Source: Trachythela sp. YZ-2020
Taxonomy: Eukaryota > Cnidaria > Anthozoa > Malacalcyonacea > Clavulariidae
DNA length: 64,000 nt
Direction of reading: 5' to 3'
NCBI GenBank assembly: GCA_016169945.1
Contig: JADLSH010000355.1
Location: forward strand, 925,501-989,500
Below, one piece after another: positions 34,501 through 46,500 of this stretch. The position numbers and the translations under genes were made by a program. The notes under the pieces are model-generated. The model searched no databases and was not told the DNA's origin. It was given only the letters and a program-made list of their open reading frames with translations. Numbering within the stretch: position 1 is the first letter of the stretch; each line of letters begins with the position of its first letter.

Positions 34501-37500
34501 TCATCTGCTGCACGATAGTGCTTAGTGAAACCCACCTATAGACGTCCGTAAACCTACCCAGAAAGGGATGGTGTTCCCTTGTCAGTAGCGACAATTTTCA
34601 GTGAATAAATTCTCACAGTTTCAAAATCTAATTCATGAGCTACAGTAACTTCGCCAGTTTCAGAGTTAATTGTGAACTTTCCCTAAATAGGATAAAAACA
34701 ACAGTTCAAGATCCGAAAAATATCTAAATATTTGCAATACTGATTATACTTCATATAAGTTTCTGAAACTCATGAATAATTCATGACAAAACACAAAAGT
34801 GATCAGTGATTACCAACCTCACTGTTCCCATCAGCTATTGTGTACTCAATTGTCCCATTCAATCCCAAGTCATTATCTGTAGCAGTATTATTGGCGACTG
34901 TAGAGTTCACAGTACTGGGTCCTTCCATGATGGTTATCTTTTCCACAGCTGAGGAGGATTAAAATGTACTTGGTTAACACATAAACTGAACAAAACTAAA
35001 TTAACTATCAGTTCCAAACTGTTCTCCTTAGGGGTCCAGTAAGGGGTCCTTAGGGGTCCACCCTTTATTATTGTGGTCCTTAGGGGTCCACCCCTTATTG
35101 ATCCAGTGTTATTACAGAAAGATATCGGAGTATCCGGAGAAAACCTGTGCTGTTTGGTAGAGTCAATTTGACAGGACTCTTCTGATATGCGATTGAAGTG
35201 TATTACATATTAGAAAGAATGGGTTTCATACACATTTCGATAAAAATATCGTACTTGTTTGAAATTTGGGTGAGTCATCATTTTCATCCAGAATGTCAAT
35301 TACCACCTGCATTTAAAAAGAAAACATTTTAAAAATACTAACAAGCGATAATTCTATCAGTTCTAAACTATTCTCCCTAGAGGTTCCATCCTGTAAGGTC
35401 ATTTCTTATTGGTCCAGTGTTACTACAGGAGGAAACCGGAGTACCTGGAGAAAACCTGTGGTGTTTGGTAGAGTCAAACTGGAAGCACTCTTCTCACATG
35501 TGACTGACATGAAATTGTAATCAGACAACTGCATATTGCAGGAATCAAACCTCAGTCACAGAGGTGCAAGACACATGCACTAACCACTGTGACACCACTT
35601 GACAAATGTACAAGGTTTAAAATTAAAATACTTACCTTTGCATAAGCATGCATCTTTGGAGTACCACTGTCTGACACAGACACCTAACGATTCAAGAATA
35701 TAAAAATATTATATTGATTCAAAAGGATTCACGTTGTGCGAAATTCCTATTATATTAACAAGGCGGACTTACGTTCAAAGTGTATACAGAAGTGGATTCT
35801 CTGTCAGGAGAGCTCCGCGTCAATACAAGTCCATCCACATTGACTGTGAACATCTTCTCGCTGTTTCCCTCCACGATGGAGTATACCAGTTCAGCATTCG
35901 CGCCAATGTCGCTGTCAAATGCATGTAGTTGTACTATGGGGTGGTCAATGTCGGCATTTTCCATCAAGGAAATTGTGAATGATGTTTGATTGAAGTACGG
36001 ACTATTGTCATTCTTATCCTGGGGGGAAAAATAGGAAAATAAGATATTAACATTAGTTGAAATTTTTCATTTATTTGTCTTTCATTCGACAAGGACAACG
36101 GCAACAACAGCAACAACGATAACAACGATAACAACGACGACGACTTTCATATTTACCATTATTGTAATTTCAACCATTTTCGTTGTGTTAAGGGACGGTA
36201 TCCCTTGGTCTTTGGCCATTATAACCAGCGAAAAGGCAGTCTGTGTTTCATAATCCAACGGTCCTGAATTTGTAATATTTCCTGTGACTTTACAAATGGT
36301 GAAATTACTCAAAGGATCACCGTCAATAATTGTGTATTTTATTTCAGCGTTGGAACCACTGTCAGCATCTGTTGCCTTATGAAAAGATAAATAATCCCAA
36401 AGTGTATAACAGAACTAGAAATTAGACTGAACTAAACTAACATTATCTATAGTGGACAGCCCTAACAGTTCTAAACTGTTATCCCTAGAGGTCCAGTAAG
36501 GGTCGTCTCTTGTTCATCCAGTGTTACTACAGGAGGAAACCTAAACTTAACTAACTTTATTTATACTGGATAGCTCTATCAGTTCTAAACTGTTCTTCCT
36601 AGAGGTCCAGTAAGAGTCATCTCTTATTGATCCAGTGTCACTACAGGAGGAAACCTAAACTAAACTAACTTTATTTATACTGGATAGCTCTATCAGTTCT
36701 ATAAACTGTTCTCCCTAAAGGTCCAGTAAGAGTCATCTCTTATTTATCCAGTATTACTACAGGAGGAAACCGGAGTACCTGGAGAAAACCTGTGATGTTT
36801 TGTAGAGTCAAACTTGAAGCATTCTTCTCACATGTGACTGAGGTGAAATTTTAATCAGACAACTGCATATTGCAGGAATCAAACCCTGGTCACAGAGGTG
36901 AAAGACACATGCACTAACCACTGTGTCACCAACACACCTGATAAAATACTTAAATTATCTTAAAACCTTACCTTAACAATGACAAAGAAGCCATCCTTCT
37001 CATTTTCATCAAGTGAAGCAGTAGTTGTACCAGGCGGGTCGAATATCGGGACATTATCATTATCATCGATGATTATAATAATCACGGATACTTCTGTGAC
37101 TTTGTTGCCGCCATCTTTGGCTTCAAGTTCGATCGAATAACCTGCTTTAGACTCGAAATCTAACTTGCTTGCCACAGAAATCGTCCCATTGTTTTTGTCA
37201 ACTGTAAACCTTGTGAAAAATATTGTACATAGGTTGAAATATTAGACTGCGATCAATGGGTCCTTTGCAGGACACTTAGCATAACAATAGTACATTCCAG
37301 TCACGATCCAGTGATCGGAATGTTCCATTGTCTTTTCATTCTTTTGAAAATCCCACTGTTCTCCATGCCATCCAGACACTTATTGTTTTGAGTTATTCTA
37401 CCATTAATGCAAAGGGCATATTAATATACTAAAATATTAGTTTCTTACATATTAGCTCCATTTCCTGATAGCGAGTAGGTAATTTGACCGTAAATTCCCA

Positions 37501-40500
37501 TATCATCGTCGTGAGCCTAAATAAAAAAGAACGTTCTTGTTTCGTTTGCAAATTGATAGAACAGAAGCGACAAAAACGACAGCAAGGACAACTACAACAA
37601 CAAGAAAATTCTCAACAACAACACCACCACCATACAATTCAACGACAACATGATCATCACCATCATCATTATCACCATCATTACCATCATTACATTACAT
37701 CACAACGGTGTTCAAGAATAGCAACCCTGTTTGCGTTGAAAACTACCGGCCATCTCATTGTTATGTATTCTTTCAAAAGTTTTAGAAAGGTGTGTTTTTA
37801 TATCCATCACAATTACCATCAACACCATCACCATCAACACCATCACCATTATCACCATTATCACCATTATCACCACCACCCATCACCATCCTCTATATAA
37901 CCTAACCTACCGTAATCTGTGCACGAACAGTACCAACTTCAGCTCCCTCATTCACAGTAAAATTATACTGACTTTCATTGAAAATTGGATCATGATCATT
38001 AATGTTGGTAATGTCCACAACTATTGTTTGATTTGCTGAGTATTTTTCCACCGAATCAGTCTCAGTTGCAATTACCTGAAAACAAAGATTGGATATACAG
38101 ATTTAAATCTCTGATTTGCAGACGAAAAAATCTCACATTGCTTTTATATTGTGGATTCAAGCCCCGTATCGAAGCTTTCAGAGCCTGTACAAACCAAAAC
38201 GTCCAAATTATTATTTTCATTGCTTACCAAGAATGTATACTGTTGTTTCATTTCAAAATTAACTGACTTATTCAGCTCAATACGTCCAATGCTTGGATCA
38301 ATGCTGAAAACATGGTCCGGATCACCAGATAGTGAGTACTTAAACTTAGCATTTTTTGCCTAAACAAATATAGAAAATACTCAGCACTCTTCTCACTGGA
38401 TAGTTTTATCATTTCTAAACTGTTCTCCCAAGAAGTCCAGTAAGAGTCATCCCTTATTGATCCAGAGTTACTACAGGAGGAAACCTAAACTAAACTAACT
38501 TTATTTATACTGGATAGCTCTATCAGTTCTAAACTGTTCTTCCTAGAGGTCCAGTAAGAGTCGTCTCTTATTGATCCAGTGTTACTACAGAAGGAAACCT
38601 AAACTAAACTAACTTTATTTATACTGGATAGCTCTATCAGTTCTAAACCCAGCTATTGCAAATCAATTCTGAAGTTGACCACCATCAGTTGCACTGTTCC
38701 ACTTACTCAAACCTATCAATAGGTCCAATAGCCCTTACCTCTCGATCATAATCAACAGCCCCCATTTGAAAGAATATGGTGGTTCCAGCAGGAGTGTTCT
38801 CTGGTATGATTGCGGTGTAGGTGAATCCTTCTGTTCGAAATGTTGGTTTGTTATCATTCAGGTCTCCGATTGTGATAAATACTGTTGTGTCACCTGAGGC
38901 GTTGCCTGGAATCTCTGTTGCCTGAATACGGAGAGAAGAAATTCAATTGATTCTATCTATCAAGGACGTTCCCTTTGACGAGTTAGATCGTCTGTTTATA
39001 TTTCACCTAACCAAACTAAGCAAACTTTATAGTTATACTGGATAGCTCTATCAGTTCTAAACTGTTCTTCCTAGAGGTCCAGTAAGGATCATCTCTTGTT
39101 GATCCAGTGTTACTACAGGAGGAAACCTAAACTAAACTAACTTTATTTATACTGGATAGCTTTATGATCATCTCTTGTTGATCCAGTGTTACTACAGGAG
39201 GAAACCTAAACTAAACTAACTTTATTTATACTGGATAGCTCTATTATGTTCTAAACTGTTCTCCCTAGAGGTCCAGTAAGGATCATCTCTTGTTGATCCA
39301 GTGTTACTAACTTTATTTATACTGGATAGCTCTATTATGTTCTAAACTGTTCTCCCTAGACGTCAGGTAAGGATCATCTCTTGTTGATCCAGTGTTACTA
39401 CAGGACAAATCTTGCGGTGTTTGGTAGAGTCAACCTAGAATAATTCTTCTCACATGCGACTGAAGCAAAAAGAAATTCAATCGACCATTTGACCCATGGT
39501 TACAGATTAAAAAGGCCCTTGCACCTTCTTAATGAAGTCATGTATGATAAAGATATTTACCTCGACAGTTAATTCAAAGTAATCAATTCCAACATCTCTA
39601 TCGATAGTTGAGTTGACATATATTGTTCCAGTGGAATTGTCAATTCTGAAATAATAATTGTTATCACCTACAGGAAAAATAGTAATTGGTTAGAGATTGA
39701 TTGGCCACGAAAGAATGAATTTCCACTTTCCAGTGGATAGTATTCCACAATAAGCTGTCGTACGTGGTTTTTGTTTGGCGTTTTCGAGCGGACTTCGTCT
39801 CTAATAACTTCCTGACGAAGGGCCTTCGATCAAAATGTCGAAATGTTGTTTTTCAGGTAGTTCAGACATAAACCAAGGCAGCTTATTAACAGAATAAGAA
39901 ACCGAATACTCATTTTATGATTCAACTTTACCTCCAACAATCACATATTCCACAGGTTTATCAATGCCACGGTCGCCATCAAAGGCTTTGGTTTTAACAA
40001 CTTCGGTATCCTAGGAGAAAATACAACAAATACACCTTAAGCCATGGTCAAAAGAAGACGAGAGTTGATGAGAGTTTGTTCAACTCTCATTGCCTGGTGA
40101 AATGAGAACAAGAGTTGCATGAGAGTTGACTGGATATTACCACGCGTACCGGTCAAACGAGCAAAAACTCTCATCAAAATTTGAACCAGCTCAAAGTTGA
40201 TGAAAGTTCATGAGAGTCGATGAGAGTTGGAGATCAAACGCGAGCGAGAGTTGCAACTCTCATCAACTCTCATCAACTCTCATCAACTCTCATCAACTCT
40301 CATCAACTCTCATCAACTCTCATCAACTCTCATCAACTCTCATCAACTCTCATCAACTCTCATCAACTCTCATCAACTCTCATGCACTCTCGTCAACTCT
40401 CATCGACTCTCATCGACTCTCATCGACTCTCATCAACTCTCATCAACTCTCATCAACTCTCATCAACTCTCATCAACTCTCATCAACTCTCATCAACTCT

Positions 40501-43500
40501 CGTCAACTCTCATGCACTCTCGTCAACTCTCGTCAACTCTCATCGACTCTCATCGACTCTCATCGACTCTCATCGACTCTCATCGACTCTCGTCGACTCT
40601 CGTCAACTCTCATCAACTCTCATCAACTCTCATCAACTCTCATCAACTCTCATGCACTCTCATCAACTCTCATCGACTCTCATCGACTCTCATCGACTCT
40701 CATCGACTCTCATCAACTCTCATCAACTCTCATCAACTCTCATCGACTCTCATCAACTCTCATCGACTCTCATGCACTCTCATCGACTCTCATCAACTCT
40801 CATGCACTCTCATCAACTCTCATCAACTCTCATCAACTCTCATCGACTCTCATCGACTCTCATCGACTCTCATCGACTCTCATCAACTCTCATCAACTCT
40901 CATCAACTCTCATCAACTCTCATCAACTCTCATGCACTCTCATCAACTCTCATCGACTCTCATCGACTCTCATCGACTCTCATCGACTCTCATCGACTCT
41001 CATCGACTCTCATCGACTCTCATCGACTCTCATCGACTCTCATCAACTCTCATCAACTCTCATCAACTCATCGACTCTCATCAACTCTCATCGACTCTCA
41101 TGCACTCTCATCGACTCTCATCAACTCTCATGCACTCTCATCAACTCTCATCGACTCTCATCGACTCTCATCGACTCTCATCAACTCTCATCAGCTCTCA
41201 TCAACTCTCATCGACTCTCATCGACTCTCATGCACTCTCATCGACTCTCATCAACTCTCATCAACTCTCATCAACTCTCATCAACTCTCATCAACTCTCA
41301 TCGACTCTCATCGACTCTCATCGACTCTCATCGACTCTCATCGACTCTCATCGACTCTCATCGACTCTCATCGACTCTCATCAACTCTCACCAACTCTCA
41401 TCGACTCTCATCAACTCTCATCAACTCTCATCGACTCTCATCGACTCTCATCAACTCTCATCGATTCTCATCCTCGTTTGACCTCATTTGGACAGTAGAT
41501 TAGCTAACTGGATGCAATTCAAATCAATCTACGGTCACCCACCATTGCAGCGTTCTCATCTATATCAGCACGGTATGAAGATTTTTCAAACTCTGGCGGT
41601 TGATCACTTTGGTCTTCGACTTTGACAACTAAAGTTGTGGTTGACTGTAAAGACGGAGTCCCACGATCCTGGAAAATTATACAAATAAGAAACAGATAGG
41701 ATCAGTATTCACGCATGTGCAGCAATAAAAAGTGAAAGAAAAAATCGGCGTGTTTCGAGCGCGCTAAAATTTGTTCTTAAAACTAAGCTAAACTAAACTA
41801 ACTTTATTTATACTGGATAGCTCTATTAGTTCCAAACTGTTCTCTCTAGAGGTCCAGTAAGGGCCATTTCTTATTGATCCAGTGTTACTGCAGGAAGAAA
41901 CCTAAACTAAACTAACTTTATTTACACTGGATAGCTCCATCAGTTCTAAACTGTTCTACCTAGAGGTCCAGTAAGGGTAATTTCTTATTGATCCAGTGTT
42001 ACTAAAGGAAGAAACTGGAGTACCGCAGGTTTTCACCTGCGATGTTTGGTAGAGTCAAACTGGAAGCACTCTTCTCACATGTGACTGAGACGAAATTATA
42101 TCAGACAACTGCATATTGCAGAAATCAAACCCCAGTCACAGAGGTGAAGCATATGCACTAACCTAGCTCAAGCACACGTTTTCTGATTACATACCGTGGA
42201 AAAAATGTCAAGATTATAACGATTTCTCGTCTCGTAATCCAAAGTTGAACTTGAATTCAGTTTCACTATCCCACTTGTCGCACTGATAAGAAACAGCTAC
42301 AAAAAATTTAAGGCAAACATCGGAATTCATTTTACAAAAACATTAAATTCTCTCTAAGAAAAACACCACCAAGATTACTTCTTTGTTCACCTGGTAGCTT
42401 ATTGTAGAATACTACCTACACTGGACCTCCACGTTTGAGATATCTTTTTCAGGTAGTTCAGACACAAACCACGACAGCTTATTGTAGAATACTACCTACA
42501 CTGGACCACCACGTTTAAGATATATTCTTCAGGTAGTCAGACACAAACCACGGCAGCTTATTGAGGAATACTACCTACACTGGACCACCACGTTTAAGAT
42601 ATATTCTTCAGGTAGTTCAAACACAAACCACGGCAGCTTATTGTAGAATACTACCTACACTGGACCTCCACGTTTGAGATATCTTTTTCAGGTAGTTCAG
42701 ACACAAACCACGACAGCTTATTGTAGAATACTACCTACACTGGACCACCACGTTTAAGATATATTCTTCAGGTAGTCAGACACAAACCACGGCAGCTTAT
42801 TGAAGAATACTACCTACACTGGACCACCACGTTTAAGATATATTCTTCAGGTAGTTCAAACACAAACCACGGCAGCTTATTGTAGAATACTACCTACACT
42901 GGACCTCCACGTTTGAGATATCTTTTTCAGGTAGTTCAGACACAAACCACAGCAGTAGAATACTACCTACACTGGACCAACATGTTTGGTACACAAAGGT
43001 CACTCTCTCTCACCTCACAATCAGCAAGTTTACAATCTTCAGTAAAACCATAGGTAACAAACCCTGATGACGCCACGTCTGGGTCGTCAGCTTCCACTTG
43101 GTATAAATGATCACTTGGAGTGTTCTGAAATTGTTTGAAATATATCTTTAAAAAACGATATTTATATTGGATAACTTTATCAGTTCTAAACTGTTCTCTC
43201 TAGAGGTCCAGTAAGAGTCATCCCTTATTGATCCAGTGTTACTACAGGAGGAAACCTAAACTAAACTAACTTTATTTATATTGGATAGCTTTATCAGTTC
43301 TAAACTGTTCTCCCTAGAGGTCCAGTAAGGATCATCTCTTATTGATCCAGTGTTACTACAGGAGGAAACCTAAACTAAACTAACTTTATTTATACTGGAT
43401 AGCTCTATCAGTTCTAAACTGTTCTCCTTAGAGGTCAAGCAAGAGCCATCTCTTATTGATCCAGTGTTACTACAGGAGGAAACCTAAACTAAACTAACTT

Positions 43501-46500
43501 TATTTATACTGGATAGCTCTATCAGTTCTAAACTGTTCTCCCTAGAGGTCAAGCAAGAGCCATCTCTTATTGTCTCAGTGTTCTGCAGGAGGAAACCTAA
43601 ACTGTTCTCCTTAGAAGTCCTGTATGGGTCATTCCTTACTAGTCCAAAGTTACTACAGGGGGAAACCTAAACTAAACTAATTATATTTAAAAAAGCATCG
43701 TTCTTACCTCTTTAAGACTAGTGATGTACGGTGTTTTCAGGAAGACAGGACTGTTGTCATTAATGTCAAGGACAATCAGACCCTTGCGGACAGGGGACTG
43801 TTAAAAATATGAAAACGTTATAATATCAGTTCAATTATACGGAAATACAGGGCCCATTTCAGTGAACGTTACAGAGCAGCAGATCGTACAACAAATCACC
43901 ATTATTTTCACAAAGCTATGTGCCACTGACCTCTCTTCCACTTGCTGCAAACTCGTCCTTGACACTCAACGTAAAATAGTAATTGTCTCGTGCCTAAAAG
44001 ATCAAAAACAAAAATGATATTCGTTCTCATATTATTTAGAGATTAAACTGCCTAAACATATCCTTATTCTCCTAGAGATCCAGTAAGGTTCATTGAACGC
44101 GTGGTCATGCCTGTGTGGGTAGCGTCTATACGATAAGCTTCGGATCTTTAGCATCAAACTAGCTCAAAAATTCAACAAGAAGTTCGACGTTTCGAGCGAA
44201 GGTCCTTCGCCTGGAAGTTTGTAGTCCTAAACGAAGTTCTTGTTGAATTTTTTAGGTAGTTTAATCCTAAAGACACGAAGCTTATCGTCCAGTAAGGGTC
44301 ATCTTTTGTTGGTGCAGTGTTACTTCAGGAGGAAACCTAAACTAAACTTTTCTCCCTACAGGTCTAGTAAGGGTCAACTCTTAATGTTCCAGTGTTACTA
44401 CAGGAGAAAACCGGAGTACCTGGAAAAAACCTGCGGTGTTTGGTAGAGTCAAACTGGAAGTACCCTTCACCAAGGGCGTCAATCCTGGGGGGAATGGGGG
44501 GACGAATCCCCGCCCACTTTTTGGGCAGAGGGGGATCAATATGTAATTTTCCTCTTTTGCTTACACGACATGTTCTGATCATCAGAATTCTGTAAAGTCT
44601 TCCCCCAAAGTGGATTTTCGCCCTTGCTCTAAGACACACGTAACTAACGTGAAAATATAATCAGACAACTGAGAAATCGAATCCGAAGAAATTCTACTTC
44701 AGTTAATCTCCCGGTTACAGACAAATGTACACACCTCTCTGTCTAGTTCCTTTTTCAAGCTAAGACTTCGCGTCAAAGGACTGAGCCCAGTCGTATTAAT
44801 GACACCGAATTCATCCACAATTTCAAATAGATCATTGCCAATTCCATCCAACGACATCGTTACTTCTTCACCTTCAGGGTCTACAGCAGTAATCTTGGAA
44901 ACGATAGTACCTGGAATTTTAGGGGGAAATGTATTAGTAGGAGAAAAATTAGCACAACTTTGATGGATCTTATAGCTAAACTAAACTAAACTAAACTAAA
45001 CTAAACTAAACCAAACCAAACCAAACCAAACTAAACTAAACTAAACTAAACTAAACTAGCTTTATTGGGAATGGATAGCCCTATCAGTTCTATTGAAAGA
45101 TTTTTTTGCTCTTCACTTGGTTGAACTAGAACACTGGATTTGGTGGATAATCCAAGTGAGTAGATATATACACAATTTAAAGACAACTGCCAGAGGAACT
45201 AGTATTGCATTTTTCGCAACCGTTCCTGGTTAGGTCTTCAAATTGTGTATATATGTATACTCACTTGGTGATTATCCACCAAACCCAGTGTTCTAGTTCA
45301 ACCAAGTGAAGTGCAAAAAAATCTTTCAATTTACCTTATCACAACCCGCACACCCGATAACCTACATATACAGAACTTACGGTTACAGCTCAGCAACTGG
45401 CCTCTGTAGCTCAGTTGGTTAGAGCGCTGTACCGGAATCGCAGGGCCGTGGGTTCAATTCCTGCCAGAGGACCTAGTGTTGCATTTTTCGCAACCGTTCC
45501 TGGTTAGGTCTTTAAATTGTGTATATATCTACTCACTTGGATTATCCACCAAACCCAGTATTCTATCAGTTCTAACCTGTTCTCCTTAGAGGTTTGGTAA
45601 GAACAATCTTAAAGACGTTGATACAATGATACTGACATACCTTTTTCTGCACCCTCCTTAACACTAAAACCGGCAGGAAGATCTTTATAAAACGGTAGTT
45701 GGTTTGTTTGCACTAAAGTTAAATTAAGAAAACAAAATATGAACGATTGCTTACAGACAAGTATCAGTTCGTCTCACCCAAAAGAACTTGCGCGGGTAGT
45801 TCGTGTTGAGGCCAGGGTTGACCGTCTATGACTGTGTATAAATACGGCATTATATAGATGAACTACCAGAAAATATCAGACATGATTTGTTCCCAGAAAC
45901 ACAGCTAGTGTATATATCACACTATTCTAGCTAGTCCGTCTGGATAGTTTTTATACGAAGACAGCTAGATGATGTCAGACGACCGACTCCGGGGTATAAA
46001 TTAGTGTTCAAACATCAGACAATAACTACAGTAGAATATTGTTTTGCATGCACTGCCAACATTCAACAAACTGTTCATGCATGCATAATAATCCAGGCTA
46101 ATTTCATGTCTCATTGACTTTGCTCTCAAATAATTCAAAGGTACACTGCCAATACAAACATGTACCACATTTATATCAACACTAGTCCGGCTTATATCAG
46201 TCTAAAGGATAGTTAGAACTTTGCCTGTTTATGTAATTTAACTTCCATTTAAAACTTTTATCAGTTCGCAACGATTAACATTCATTTTGAAAATATGAAT
46301 GCAAATAATAGTTTTCTGTGTGGCTTATTAATCATCTATTACATACAGCAACGACTGCCACAATTTAGATAGAAGCAAATAAATATAGCCTTATATCAAA
46401 CCATCGAGCTACAATGCTTAGCTGTTAAAAATTTACTCTTTTGCTTAGTTTATAACGAACTACACTTGTTCTAGTTGTTGCTAGGACTCAAATGAGTAGT

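Larger units (their letters stand above)
26458..34948 (-). other. Cadherin exons 20-38: EC8-EC15
   Basis: Exons, 5' to 3': 34818-34948, 34558-34682, 34029-34116, 33520-33619, 33324-33418, 32307-32447, 31648-31759, 30327-30778, 29849-30029, 29499-29710, 28589-28771, 28400-28507, 28078-28186, 27619-27686, 27378-27431, 27210-27270, 27002-27088, 26803-26849, 26458-26661. Linkers: [65 protein letters not shown]14 has a basic SLRKRS loop between its last strands. EC15 has no terminal DxNDN, as expected of the repeat next to the membrane-adjacent domain. Confidence 0.9.

Noticed and set aside
40210..41503. Three 420-residue plus-strand reading frames of Ser/Thr/Leu/His repeats
   Set aside because: They are the translation of the 10-bp minisatellite in each frame, lie in a cadherin intron on the opposite strand and have no homology-like composition.
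45401..45471. Functional tRNA gene
   Set aside because: C at position 33, a mismatched anticodon stem and an incomplete acceptor stem, and the flank is a dispersed repeat.
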